Below are positions 44,528-56,078 of a stretch of DNA of 64,000 bases, piece by piece. The position numbers were made by a program, and so were the translations under genes. The stretch is from contig NC_052409.1 of the NCBI RefSeq assembly GCF_009389715.1, positions 8,311,213 through 8,375,212 on the forward strand, in the 5' to 3' direction. Source of the stretch: Phoenix dactylifera. Taxonomy: Eukaryota > Streptophyta > Magnoliopsida > Arecales > Arecaceae. A model generated the notes under the pieces. The model was not told the DNA's origin and searched no databases. It saw only the letters and a list, made by a program, of their open reading frames with translations. The number at the start of each line of letters is the position of its first letter. The first letter of the stretch is position 1.

Positions 44528-46185
44528 TTTTTTTTTTCGTACAACAACTGCCCACACTATTCTGGTGAGCGTGTAGCCAACAAAATCAAAAAAAAAAAAA
44601 AAACAAAGCACTGGAGGGGCGGCCCCTTGATGTCGCGAGAGGACCGCTCCGGAGTGCTGGGCGACATAGGTGGCAACCCAATCGGCGATCTTATTTGCCT
44701 CTCGGTATACATACGTGGCTCAAAAGACACTACAATCTCCCATCATCTATCGGATATCACAGAGTAGAGGGTCTCCATCCTCCTTCCGCCTCTCACCCTG
44801 TATCCAATCAATCATCATCGTGGAATCCCCTTCCAAGCTGATATGCTCAGCTCTCAGTACCCATCTCGCATAGGTGAGGCCCTTCCAAGCTGCCTTGAGC
44901 TCCGCTGCTACGACTGTCAATCCGACGATGCTTCATCCCCCAGCAACAATCAGTCTAGAGTCATGACTCCATATCACAATATCCACACTTGCTCTACCTC
45001 CATCACCGGAAGCGCTACCATCGAAGTTCACCTTGATATGGCCGGAGGGTGGGGGCTCTCAAGAGACATGGATAAACCTAGGCGCTATAATAGCAGAGAG
45101 GGGGTCTCAGATGTCTCTGGTTATCCCAGATGAAGTCACCTGAAGATCTGGTGATCTCCACTACTTGAAGGAGAGCACGATCCACTACACACCTTGGTGA
45201 TGCCCACTTATCTTCGAAGATCCGGGCGTTCCGATCCAGCCATATGTGATATGCCTAATAAACAGAAGTGACACCCCACTTAATTGTCTTTGGCCTGTGC
45301 ATGGCCTCCCTCATCTATCGTAGGAGATCGTCAACCAATCGAGTAGTTTGGGGCAATGGTAATGAGGCCCTCCTCCAAGTCTGTGTTGCCCTCGGGCATC
45401 CAACCAAGACATGGCTGATGGACTTCTCCGTGTCGGGACAATTGTCGTAGCTCGGGGAAATTCTGATACCCCTCCCGACCAACACACTCCTAGTCAGAAG
45501 GCAACCCCAATCATCTTCAACAGGAACAAAACCATATGGGGATGGACACCCATCCTCCAGATCCATCTGCCTAGCAGCACCCTCTCCCAAAACCTCCTGT
45601 AGGTCTGTGGACTGCACCTTGGATCTCCCTGTGGCCGCCCAAACCAATCTATCCAATATCTTCTCTGAAGATACCGGAATAGCCAAGATCCCCTCTGCCA
45701 GCTACTCATCGAAGGCCTTCCCGATCAATGTCTCATTCCACCTTCTCTCTCTCAGAACAATCAAATTGCTAACCTTACAACCCTCTAATCTAGCTGAGTC
45801 AATCAAGGTCGGTACCCAACAAAGCGGTTGCTCAGACACTCAGCTATCCTTCAGGATATCAATGGACTGGCCATCCCCAACAGCCCACCTAATCGTCGCA
45901 CACACCACCAGAGCATGAGTGCAAATCTCCTTCCAAATGAAGGAGCACCGATGCCTGGCTTGAAAATCCGCCGCCTCCATGTGAGCTCCATACTTGGCTC
46001 TTAGTAGGGTACTCCACAAGCTATCCGATTCCATAATATATGTAGCTATATGTCTCGCCGCCAGTACCTCCCATTTCTCTATCAGAGTAAATTCTTAGGC
46101 CACCCTGTCTGATAGGCTGACAAACCACATCCTATGCGACCAAGTGATTTCCCCCTTTGCCCTCCTGTCTGCCCCAGAAAGAGAA
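44528..46185 (-). pseudogene. 5'-truncated L1-type LINE (zf-RVT and RNase H)
   Basis: The insertion is bounded by the 13-bp TSD AAAAAACAAGTTT at 44515-44527 and 46186-46198. It ends in a poly-A tail on the minus strand (poly-T from 44528). Reading down the minus strand: the end of the RT region near 46170; YGAHMEAADFQARHRCSFIW and GDGQSIDILKDS at 46034-45840; zf-RVT at 45686-45315 (VLVGCPRATQTWRRAS); then a broken RNase H to about 44600 (AELKAAWKGLTYARWVL, YREANKIADW). Stops and frameshifts are scattered, so the copy is dead. It is of the same family as 5130-6750. Confidence 0.9.
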
Positions 46186-46198
46186 AAAAAACAAGTTT

Positions 46199-47103
46199 CT
46201 TTTTTGGTGACTAGGATGAGTCAAAGTACCATGTCATGGTAGGTCCTAAGTCAGTCATAGGAAATAACATCTGAACATAGCTAGAATTAGCTCTCAAGTG
46301 AATTTGGTCAACTTAAAACTAGTATTAGCTAAAGGGGATGGCTTAAGATTTTGAGTCAGTGGTCAGAAAACTAGGTATGGAATTTGACCAAGTATTAGAA
46401 TCTTACAAACTATTTTATGTAGATCCATCGGAAATAGGGTCAGAGTGCTTGAATTGAGACAAAATTTTTCAGTTTTGGAGAAGGGTGCAGAATGGTACAG
46501 GACCACAATTTGAGCTAAATTAGAGTTATTTACACTAGAAGTCAAAACGGGTCAAACTAGATAATCAATGAATCTGGATTTAAATTAATTTCTGAATTTG
46601 CCACTTGGACTCATGGAGTTGATACTCAATTTGATTGGATTTGAATGAGAAGAGATGATCCAAGTTAAGAATGGTGTTCGCGGTAAGGCTTGGCCTAGGT
46701 TTGGGTGGTTTGACCTAGGATTCATGGTTTGGATGGGAAAAGTTTGGTCCACAATAATTTTGGTGGTGTGAATCAAGCTTTTAAATAGGGCAAGAACTTG
46801 AAGGTTTCTACAGATTGCCTATCAAGTTGTAATTAATGTATAAGAGTTAGTTCATATTTATACATTGTTTAGGTCCACTGGAAGCAGATTGGTTTCTGCT
46901 TTTAGCTTATCCGACATGCATATCAAGCTCTGATATTCATATTTTTCTGTAGCATAATGATGCAAAATCTAGCCCAAACCATTGTCTCTTAACATCACCA
47001 AGCCAAGCCTAAGACACCATGTATGTATGTTGCATAGTTTCTGCAAGCGTGGGAGCTTGCCCTTCCTTTTGAGAAATTATATCCTCCATCGTGCGCATCA
47101 ATA
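46199..47103. other. Intergenic, no gene
   Basis: This is AT-moderate sequence without a coding signature on either strand; frames at 46363-46545 and 46585-46776 have no domain. Nothing else is recognised. Confidence 0.5.
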
Positions 47104-47272
47104 TGGCAATGCACAACCACGCCAATCACCTCGTTTCGTTCCTATGTGAACGAGCGCACAATGAATAACCAAAAATTATTACTTATATTGTGTGCACTAG
47201 TATGGCCGCTCATGCAGCCAGCTGCACTATTATGGGCCAATCACCGAGACACACGTATCAACATGGCAATGC
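47104..47272 (+). repeat. Tandem-repeat unit split by the gypsy insertion, left copy
   Basis: It begins ATGGCAATGCACAACCACGC and ends ATGGCAATGC at the insertion. The next unit starts ACCACCACGCCAATCACC across the element at 54045. Unit length is about 160 bp. It includes GCCAATCACC words and GAGCGCACAATGAATA. Confidence 0.7.
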
Positions 47273-48015
47273 TGTTGAGGACCCCGAAAATCAGGCCTAA
47301 AAAGTGCACAACCGAGCGAGATGCATGCCGTGCAAGCTGGCCCCGAGGAGGCTGCCTTGGGCTCCATGGCCGCCCAAGGACAATGCATGAGGCTTGAGGC
47401 CGAACCCAGCCCAGCCATCCCCAAGCAGCAGCAGGGTCCAGCCAGAGGGGACCTAATTTAGCGCACCATTAGCATCGGGCTGACCCATTTAAGTCCAAAA
47501 TTCAGAGCTTAGAGTGGGCTGACTTAAGGCCATTTGAGTCTTTGTCTTTGAATCTATGTTCTTACAATTGAGTCCATATCATTATCTTTTCATTTGAGTC
47601 CATGTCCTCTCTAGAGTGGGGGGCTATATAAGCCCGTACATAGGCTTAGTTTGGATCTTTTTGCCAAATCTAATTTGTGTGTGTTCATGAGAGCCGAGAG
47701 GCTTGGCGAGGCACTTGCGCCATTGTAGCCGGTCCTAGAGGTTGTTCTAGGGCTAAGCTAGTGAGGCATCATCACGTCCCTTGCTAGATTTTTTTCTTTG
47801 CATTTGATTGTTCTTCTTTTGGGAATTTGAATCGAACTTAGACTTTCCTTTTCAAAGGCATTGTTATTTTGTGATTTAATTCCTTAGTTATCATCTAAAC
47901 TTCCACCCGACATTACCTTGGATCGGCCAAGCAAAAGCTATTCAGCAAGGTGTGCGAGAAGGGCTTGAAGGATTAAATTGGCATATTGCCGTGGGCCGAG
48001 TGACGACCGCCAACA
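47273..48015 (+). repeat. 5' LTR (743 bp)
   Basis: It starts TGTTGAGGACCC. A TATA-like CTATATAAGCCC lies near 47628. It is longer than the 3' copy because it keeps about 190 bp around 47680-47870. Confidence 0.92.
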
Positions 48016-50211
48016 TTGGTGCTTTCATTGAGATTGGGTATCGTGTCTAACACATCCCAATCTCAAGAGGTAACGTCTCCATCCAGAAAATTTTCAGAGT
48101 TCAATTGATTGGAACATTGGATCGGTGGAGTATAATTCAGTATGTGGAGTTTTAGAAAACTGCATGCTTAATCTGCATTTGGTGAATGAAATTGCTGCAT
48201 GACTGATTTCTACATTAGAGTGATAAGTTGCCATCTATTAGATTTGAAAAAGTTTGAACTCTGCATCATCTTGGAAGTAGGTTACTTGGTTCTGCATTAA
48301 AATAGAAAATTTAAATTGGAAGAACTTCAAATTGTTGCATGTGTTAGATCTGAATTCCTGATTAAAATTTTGCATTTCCAAGTTCGTGATGATTGAAAAT
48401 TCAGCAGTTAGTGGATCACTTGAGAGTTTGAATTTGAAATTTGAAATTTGAAATTTAAAATTTGAATTTGAAATGTGAACTTAAAATTTGAATTTGAAAT
48501 TAGAAATCTGCATCCCTTGAAATTCTAGCGGAAAATTCAGATTTGAAATCCTCCATTCAGCAGGGGATTTGAAATTTGAATTTAAGTTAAATGATTAGAG
48601 ATTAACCACCTCAAATCAGGGGACACTTGGACTTTAAATTCTACACCACTATTGTTTGAAAATTCAAATTTGAATCTGCCGGTTAGAGTTTGAAAATTCT
48701 ACATTAGTGGGTGGTTACATTACTAGAAATTTAGCTATTGCATTACCAGAATTTCAGTTACTGCATTACCAGAATTTCAGTTACTTGCAACCAAATTGGG
48801 CTGGATCTAATTGGAGTCAATTCAGGTGCTAGTTAGCCACAAGAAGGGGCATGTTTACAGCGGATTAAGAGGGCTGATCAAGTCAGATTGGGTGCCGGTT
48901 GATGAAGTCAGATTGGGTGATTCAGGAGCATTCCCCTTAACCCCATGGAGGCGTGGAGCCATAATTCACAACCTTTTGGGCTTGAAGAAATTAGCTAAGA
49001 CTTGGTTTGTATTTAGTATATTTGTGTTTGAGTGTGTCTTTATTGTATTGAGTCTAATTGTGTTTGAGTGAATTGAGTTTAATTGTAGTGAGATCGAGTC
49101 CTTGTATTAAGTGATTAAAATCATTTTGAGTTAGGTCCACACGCCCCACTTCAATTGAATTGAGGCGTGGAAGAAGTTAAGTTTGATTTTAAGTAGGGCG
49201 TGACTCATGTCTTGATTGGATTAAACCAAAGTAACTAATTTTGACTTGGTTCAACACGCCATAAACCCCTTGGACTTGGTCTTCCTTGTATACGGCTGGA
49301 TTCCTCACTTTTAGGGACCCATCCACCACCAAGAAGCCAGCGAAGAGAGGTGCCACGTTAAGTATTAGGAGAGTTTGAATTTAGTCAAAAGTTCTTAATA
49401 GGTTAGGAGTCTCTAAAATTCTATTTGATAGAGTTTATCTTTTGCCAACTTTTCTTTAAAAAAGAAAAGGTATGATGAGTGAAATTAATCGCTGAAATTT
49501 TTAAGAAATCTCTATGTATTCAAGTGTTCTTTAGCGAGGAGAGAATCCTCTACGTGCTTGATGAGACTCCAAGTAAAATCAGAGAAGAAGGTGAGACTCC
49601 TTCCTTTCAACGGATTGGTACTTTTAGAGGTGAGACTCTTCCATTAGTCCATATCCTTTTAATTTTTATTTTAATTATCTTATTCTCTGTAGTTTTCATC
49701 AATATTAGATCCTACTCCATTCATCTATACCATCTACATAATTTTGGTTTTAGTTTCCACCCTAAAATTCAAACAATCCAACCGCATCACTTTTTCAGAA
49801 TTGTTTTTCCTTGCCACTAGCATCCACTGCAGCCACCTTAGTTAGTTTAGTCTTTTGTCTTTCCAATCCCCACAAGTTTCCATTCCTTTCATTAGAGTTT
49901 TAGTTGCCATCAAAGAAAAAAAAAAGTAGAGTGAAACACCATCATTTAAGGTTCGTGATCCTTTGCCACATCCTGCCTACACCATTGGGTGCCAATCAGG
50001 AGGACAAATCAGCAGGTCGGAAGTCTGAATTTAGATGTCGATTATAGGAAATTCACAGGGGCTGAGTGCAGCAGAAAAATTCAGACTTCAGTTGCAGCAA
50101 AGCAGAGGAGAATGGAGTCAGGAGGTACTTCCAATATTTCCTAGTAGCCGATGGAGGATTTAGGAGGAAGTCCATCTCATTTGGGCTGGATATTGGAGCA
50201 TTTACAACCCT
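48016..50211 (+). other. Long leader of the gypsy element
   Basis: About 2.2 kb has no credible ORF. A (TTTGAAA)-type simple repeat spans about 48430-48520, and a paired ACCAGAATTTCAGTTACT word is repeated near 48745 and 48767. Short frames at 48811-49071 and 49479-49820 show no domain. Confidence 0.6.
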
Positions 50212-51549
50212 ATGGAGGAGCTACAAAGGGAGAATAGTGAGTTAAAGAGATGTAGTGAAGAAGCATGGAGGAAAACCAATTATACTCTAGAAAGGCTGGA
50301 CAAGAGGTTGAGTAAGAGAAAAAAAACAGAAGGAGCATAAAAAGAGTCATGGTGAGAGGGAGAGTGAAGTTATGAGTAGGTCTAGCACCGGCCATGGTGA
50401 CTTTGGTGTGAGGAAGAATGTAAGAAGGAGAAGTAGAATTGAGGGTCATGGAGTGGTGTTGGAAAGATGGTTAGATGAAGGTAGGGATGGTGAGAGAGTT
50501 AGGGGATTGTATGAGGAGGAGACTATCGCCGAAGAGAAGGCTATCCATACTCGAAGGCCGTTCAGCTGGAGAGCATACATGGATACGAGGAAGAGGCCGA
50601 TTGTAGGAGATGTGGGAGAAGGAGAATTCAGAGGATCTCGGATCGAAGAGAGGGGGTTATCCAAGACAAAGATAGATTTTCCTAGATTCAATAGAGGAGA
50701 CCCTTATGAATGGCTAGATAAGACTGAACGATATTTCTATATTTATGGAGTACCAAGGGGTGACCGAGTGACATTGGCTAGCTTTCATCTTGAGAGAGGG
50801 CGAGCTGATGGTGGAGATGGCTTCAGAATTTGTATGAAAAGGAGGGAAGAAGGCTTGGATGAACTGCATTTGAGAAGGAATTCTTGGAGCAATGGGGACC
50901 TTTGCCGGTTGCCCACTACCACGGGCAATTGGCAAAACTAAAACAAGAGGAGAAGATTCAAGCATATATTGATGAATTCAGGTAGCTGCAAACCATAGTT
51001 ACCGGGTGGTCCAATGAAGCATTACTTGGGACATTCATAGATAGCTTGAAACCGTGGTTGTCTAAGGAAGCAAAATTGAAGCAACCAACAACCTTGAGGG
51101 AGGCAATGAAGGTAGTAGAAATTCTGGATGACAGCTATAAACTGGAGAAAAAAATTGTCAAGGAGTTTATCAGCAGCAAGAGGAGCAATTTAGAGCATCC
51201 AAAGGTTGATATGAAGGGCAAGGAACCAGCTAGTAGCAGCAGCTAGTTGCAGTCCAATGTGGTGAAGAAGTTATCCTGTGAAGAACTTCAGGAATATATT
51301 AAGAAGAAGTTATGTTTCAAATATGGAGGCCAATGGAGTAGGGAGCACAAATGCAAAACTGGCCAGGCATACCTGCTGGGTGTTCACAGTGGGGAAGAAG
51401 GTGCTGAAACAAAAACTTTAGATGGTGACAACTGCAGAACAGAACTTCAAGTGGTGGCCGAACATAAGAAAGAAAGTGATGATGCAGAATTGTCACTTCA
51501 TGCTTTGACCGGGACACCAAGACCTTCAACTATGAAGCTATCAATATGA
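50212..51549 (+). pseudogene. Gypsy gag, frameshifted
   Basis: A likely start at 50212 (MEELQRENSELKRCSEEAW) gives a coiled-coil N terminus and shifts frame near 50340. The core follows: KIDFPRFNRGDPYEWLDKTE, RYFYIYGVPRGDRVTLASF. Frame is lost again near 50800 and regained near 50890. From 51046 the C-terminal capsid (LREAMKVVEILDDSYKLE) leads to a knuckle region LCFKYGGQWSREHKCK, in which one cysteine has become Tyr. Stops occur near 50984 and at 51244. This is the structural protein of the element, no longer translatable as one chain. Confidence 0.85.
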
Positions 51550-51915
51550 ATTGGCAAACATGAAGTCACTTTGCTGGTGGACAACGGGTCTTCACACAAT
51601 TTTGTCAACTTCGGAATCATTTGGAAGATTAGGCTAAGAGGTATGGCCATAGAACCATTTGAAGTGAAAATTGCAAGCGATGGCAAGTTGAAGTGTGAAG
51701 AAGTTGTGAAAGAAGTCTGGATGAATGTGCAAGAAGTAAGAATTCAGGCTGATTTGCATGTAATTCCACTAGTTGGGCTTGATGTGGTGTTAGAGAATGC
51801 ATGGTTGCGCAGTATTGGAAAAGTAGTGACCGATTATGACTCAATGACAATGGAATTCAAAATCGTTGGACAGAAGAAGAAGTGGTCAGCCATTTACAGC
51901 AAAGAAATGAAGTAG
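51550..51915 (+). pseudogene. Gypsy aspartic protease domain
   Basis: VTLLVDNGSSHNFVNF holds the catalytic Asp, but the usual DSGS/DTGS is DNGS here; that form is common in plant gypsy elements. GLDVVLENAWLRSIGKVVTDY is the second half of the fold. The domain is open over 114 codons from the first ATG (51571). The family cleaves the Gag-Pol precursor. Confidence 0.85.
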
Positions 51916-52069
51916 TGTGAGTCTAATATGTTGGAGAAGTGGTGCAGGAAGGGAGCTACTTGCTATGCAGTGTTGATGTCTAGTGCAGGCCAAACAGCAA
52001 ATTCTGCAGCAGAACCTCAGCTGCAGAAGCATGAAAACAGAGGCTACCTCTACCAGTCCAAAAATTGTT

Positions 52070-53480
52070 AGAAGCACCCGAGGAGTCCTTGAGCTGCCCT
52101 CTAGCATTCCACCCCAGCGGCCTTTCAATCATCCGATTCATTTGAAGGATGAAAGCAAACCGGTTAATGTCCCATCCTACCGATATGCACATTTTCAAAA
52201 AGAAGAGATTGAAAAGCAAGTGGAAAAGATGTTGAAGCAAGGGCTGATTCGGCATAGCAACAATCCCTTCTCTTGACCCGTCTTGTTGGTAAGGAAGAAA
52301 GATGGCTCATAGAGGTTTTGTACTGATTATAGGGCATCGAATGAGGCAACCATCAAGGATAGATTTTTGATTCTGATAGTGGATGATATGCTGGATGAAT
52401 TGCATGGGGCTAGAGTGTTCACTCGGTTGGATTTAAGGGCTGGATATCATCTAATCCAGATGAGGGATGATGATGTTCACAAGACAGCATTCCGAACATA
52501 TTCAGGACATTATAAGTCTTTGGTAATGCCATTTGGATTGTGTAATACCCCCTCAACCTTTCAGGCCGCAATGAATGAAATTTTTAGGCCCTATTTGAGG
52601 AAGTTTGTTATTGTATTCTTTGATGATATCTTGGTGTATTCATAGTCTGTGGAGGAGCACATGAAGCACCTAGAAACAGTAATGCAGATTTTGGAACCAC
52701 ACCACTTTTACATTAAGGCTTCCAAATGTACTTTTGTCCAAGAGGAGTTGGAGTATCTTGGACACATTATTTTCGGAGAGGGAGTGAAGGTTGATCAAAG
52801 AAAGATAGAAGCCATGATTGATTGGCCACTTCCAAAGGACATTTCACCTTTGAGGGGTTTTTTGGGATTGACCGGGTATTACCGATGGTTTGTGAGGAAT
52901 TATGGACTGATTGCAAAGCCACTGACCATTTTGTTGAAGAACTGGACTGAGGCCGGGAGGATAACCTTTGATAATCTCAAAAGGGCTATGACACAAATAC
53001 CGGTCCTAGCCTTACCAAATTTCAGCAAATCCTTCGAAATCTATATGGATGCGAGTGGTGATAGAGTTGGAGCCGTGTTGCTGCAGGAGAAGCGTCCGTT
53101 GGCATACATCTCCAAAGCTCTTGGACTGCAGAAGAAAGCTTGGGGAACCTATGCTCGGGAGCTCCTAGTGGTGGTGCATGCTGTGAAGACCTGGATGCCC
53201 TATTTAGTCGCCAGAAAATTCACAATTGTGACTGATCAATAGGCCTTGCGTCACTTGCTAAAGCAGAAAATTATCACTCCTGAACAACAGAAATTTTTGG
53301 TGAAGCTACTTGGTTTTGAGTATGACATAGTTTACCAACTGGATAAAAATAAGAAGGTGGCGAATGCTTTGTCTTGCAAAGATGGAAGTCCAATTCCAGC
53401 ATCAATTGAAAGGGCTGAAAGGAGTGGAAAAATTCAGATGTCACCCTTGAGGATAAGGGTGTTCTTCAAGAGAGGGAGAA
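52070..53480 (+). pseudogene. Gypsy RT and RNase H with stop codons
   Basis: The RT lead (HPIHLKDESKPVNVPSYRY, EIEKQVEKMLKQGLIRHS) is followed by stops at about 52274 and 52312. The core then reads [37 protein letters not shown], and the catalytic box [16 protein letters not shown] at 52643-52645 follows directly. The connection and RNase H regions (KIEAMIDWPLPKDISPLRGF, EIYMDASGDRVGAVLLQE, ELLVVVHAVKTWMPYL) lead to a TAG at 53240-53242, then ALRHLLKQKIITPEQQKF. The frame ends against the polypurine tract. No HHCC or D,D35E integrase residues follow. Confidence 0.92.
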
Positions 53481-54039
53481 TGTTGAGGACCCCCGAAAAC
53501 CAGGCCTAAAGAGTGCACAACCAAGCGAGATGCATGCCGTGCAAGCCGACCCCGAGGAGGCTGCCTTGGGCTCCATGGCCGCCCAAGGACAATGCATGCA
53601 GTTGGAGGCCGAACCCAACCCAGCCATCCCCAAACAGCAGTAGGGTCCAGCCAGAGGAGACCCAATTTAGCGCACCATTAGCACCGGGCTGACCCGTTTA
53701 AGCCCGAAATTCAGAGCTTAGAGTGGGCTGACTTGAGGCCAATTGAGTCTTTGTCTTTGAGTCTATGTTCTTACAATTGAGTCCATGTCATTCTCTTTTC
53801 ATTTGAGTCCATGTCCCCTCTAGAGTGGGGGACTATATAAGCCCAAACTTAGGCCTAGTTTGGATCTTTTTGTTAAATCTGATTTGCCATTGTGTGATTC
53901 AATTCCTTAGTTATCATTTAAACTTCTACCCCGACGTTACCTTGGATTGGCCAAGCAAAAGCTATTCAGCAAGGTGTGCGGTAAGGGCTTGGAGGATTAT
54001 CTTGACGTGTTGCCGTGGGCCGAGCGATGACCGCCAACA
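53481..54039 (+). repeat. 3' LTR (559 bp, internally deleted)
   Basis: It matches the 5' LTR at both ends but lacks about 190 bp between GATCTTTTTGTTAAATCTGA and TGATTCAATTCCTTAG. Scattered substitutions separate the copies, so the element is older than the Sirevirus. Confidence 0.9.
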
Positions 54040-54200
54040 AATGCACCACCACGCCAATCACCTCGTTTCGTTCCTATGTGCCAATCACCGAGGCGAGCGC
54101 ACGATGAATAAGCAAAAATTATTAGTTACATTGTGTGCACAAGCATGATAGCCAATCACCGCGTTGCATTATTATAGGCCAACCACCAATACGAGCGGAT
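54040..54200 (+). repeat. Tandem-repeat unit, right copy
   Basis: It starts AATGCACCACCACGCCAATC and tracks 47108-47272 through CACCTCGTTTCGTTCCTATG and GCGCACGATGAATAA. Similarity weakens after about 54150. Confidence 0.65.
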
Positions 54201-54529
54201 GATGAATAGAATCTACAGTAACATATCTCCGTGATTGGTTGCATGCAAAAAATAATTTTTTGTTGAATAAAATCTACAGTAATAAAATGAGATGATCAGC
54301 AAGGTGTACTACTATGTAGTGCATACTACGTAGAGTATTAGTTTTCTTCCTCTCTAGCCAATTTTGAAGTGCCTCCACCGTCTCTTTCCACCCTCCTGTT
54401 CCCAGAATCATAGAGACCGTCAGAGACCATGGACGAATCCAAGTCCCAGCACCCACTTCAAGCGCCTCGACAAAAGCGTCCATTGAATTCCATCAATTAG
54501 CCGGGGCGCAGGACCCCACCGGTCAGAGC

Positions 54530-54716
54530 AGCCAACGCAGCAAAGCAATAGAGGTGTTCAACTGCCCCCAATAAAAGCCCGGAAGGGGAAGCAAATCGAA
54601 GGAACCAAGAAGAGAAGAACAAGAGTGGGGAAGGGGAAGGGGAAGGGGAAGGAGGGAAAGAAGTGAAAGCTCTTGGAGAGATTTCTCTCTCCTCTCTTTA
54701 CCGATCTCCTCTGAGG
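54530..54716 (+). promoter_or_regulatory. Candidate promoter and non-coding first exon
   Basis: A TATA-like AATAAAAGCCCGG lies near 54570. It is followed by a purine-rich leader with a (GGGGAA)n run (about 54637-54660), then CTCTCTCCTCTC and a possible splice donor, GAG|GTGAGAG, near 54714. This layout is common for plant genes with an intron in the 5' UTR. No coding exon was found downstream, so the call is weak. Confidence 0.3.
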
Positions 54717-55864
54717 TGAGAGACTGACATCCCCCCTTCTTTTTCTTCAATTTTTCTGCTCCCAGCCTCCTGCTTTATGTATTTCTACTGTTCTTGGTCC
54801 GAATCGTTCTTCTCCTCCTTCACATTCCACCTTCTGAGCTGATTTATTATTTCGGTATGGTGTTATTTTTTGAATTATTGACATTTTGGTTTACTTAAGT
54901 AATAAGTTTAGTGTATGCTTGGAGAATGACCTAGATCTTTAGTTTCTTCCATTGTTAATCTATCTGCAAATTTCACTGCCCCATGAATGATCCGTAGGTT
55001 TTTCCGGAGATATCCTAAGGCTGGTGCTTTGTGATTTAGGATTCCATTGATTGATTCAGTCGGGAAGCTTGAGGTGTGGAAATCCCTCGAAAACATACAC
55101 GCAGTACTGCTTGATGGTTGTTCGTCGAAATGATCTTTCTTGTCTTTATCTCTATTTAGCACTCGGTTAGCATGATGACTTGTGGGAGTATTATGGCTGC
55201 AAAGAGTAAACGCTGTAAAGGACTTTCCTATCGCTCCACCAATGTCATCCCTGTATTTTTCTAGGTCAGCTGAACTATTTTAATCTTCGTCTTCTTGAGT
55301 CATGATAACTTGTTCATGATAGAGATACGAATTCTCTTATGATAAATTATTACCAAATAATGTAAGTAGGATATGATTTATGCACCAAAGAATTCTAAAT
55401 ATTCATATTTCCTATTTAGAATTTTTACAGTAATGGTGTCAGCTCAATTAATAATTTGCCTTTTCGTCCTCTGAAGTTCTCCTTTCAGTGGTTCAGATAT
55501 CATTTTGGCATTTCGCCACCATTTGAAGGAAGAGAGGGAGTGAGGGAGGGAGAGAGATTTGTTAGGGAAAAGAGGAAATCTATGTTGTAAGAATAAGGGA
55601 AAATCTGAGGAAAGGAGGGGCCAGTTATGTCTAGTCTCATAGTCTGGTTGATATGTGCTGCATTTATCATGAATGTGGTTCTAGTAGTAGATAGATGTAC
55701 TGAAGAAAACTGCCGATATAAGATTTTTTCTTGTGAAGTTAACATACATATTCTATTTATGAAATTGTTTTAGGAATATGGGTTCCTTCAATGGATTAAA
55801 GTTTTCCTATGAGGACATTATATGTAGATCTCTTGATGCATATAAATTGAGTACAGATGTTAGT

Positions 55865-55921
55865 TGCATCTAACAATTTTTTTTTTTTTTTTTGGCTAAG
55901 GCGGGCTGCATCTAACAATTT
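55865..55921 (-). mobile_element. Tiny retroposed insert with 15-bp TSD
   Basis: TGCATCTAACAATTT occurs at 55865-55879 and 55907-55921. Between them are 14 T and GGCTAAGGCGGGC. On the minus strand this is a 13-base body plus a poly-A tail, as expected of an extremely 5'-truncated LINE or SINE copy. Confidence 0.8.
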
Positions 55922-56037
55922 GGTGGAAGAATATTCAAATTTTTTTCCCCAAAACCACATCTTGGAGTTTCAAATTGAAATCCTTTAAAAGGATTATTTT
56001 TACAAAAGGTTCATGTTTTTATTTTTTTTCATAATTT

Positions 56038-56078
56038 GGGTAATTTAGGTTTTTTTTTTTGATAAAAAGGGTAATTTA
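56038..56078 (-). mobile_element. Second tiny retroposed insert with 10-bp TSD
   Basis: GGGTAATTTA occurs at 56038-56047 and 56069-56078, with GG, a T run and GATAAAAA between. On the minus strand it reads TTTTTATC followed by poly-A, typical of a plant LINE 3' end. Confidence 0.65.

Larger units (their letters stand above)
47273..54039 (+). mobile_element. Ty3/gypsy element lacking integrase
   Basis: A 6.8-kb element is bounded by the perfect TSD AATGC (47268-47272 and 54040-54044). Both LTRs start TGTTGAGGACCC and end GCCAACA. The order is leader, gag, protease, RT and RNase H, then straight into a polypurine tract (GAGAGGGAGAA, to 53480) and the 3' LTR. The integrase region is missing. 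Several in-frame stops show it is dead. After the 5' LTR comes TTGGTGCTTTCATTGAG, the primer-site position. Confidence 0.93.

Noticed and set aside
49479..49820. ERILYVLDETP resembles a copia gag motif
   Set aside because: Only about ten residues match, it lies in the leader of a gypsy element, and no other gag blocks surround it.
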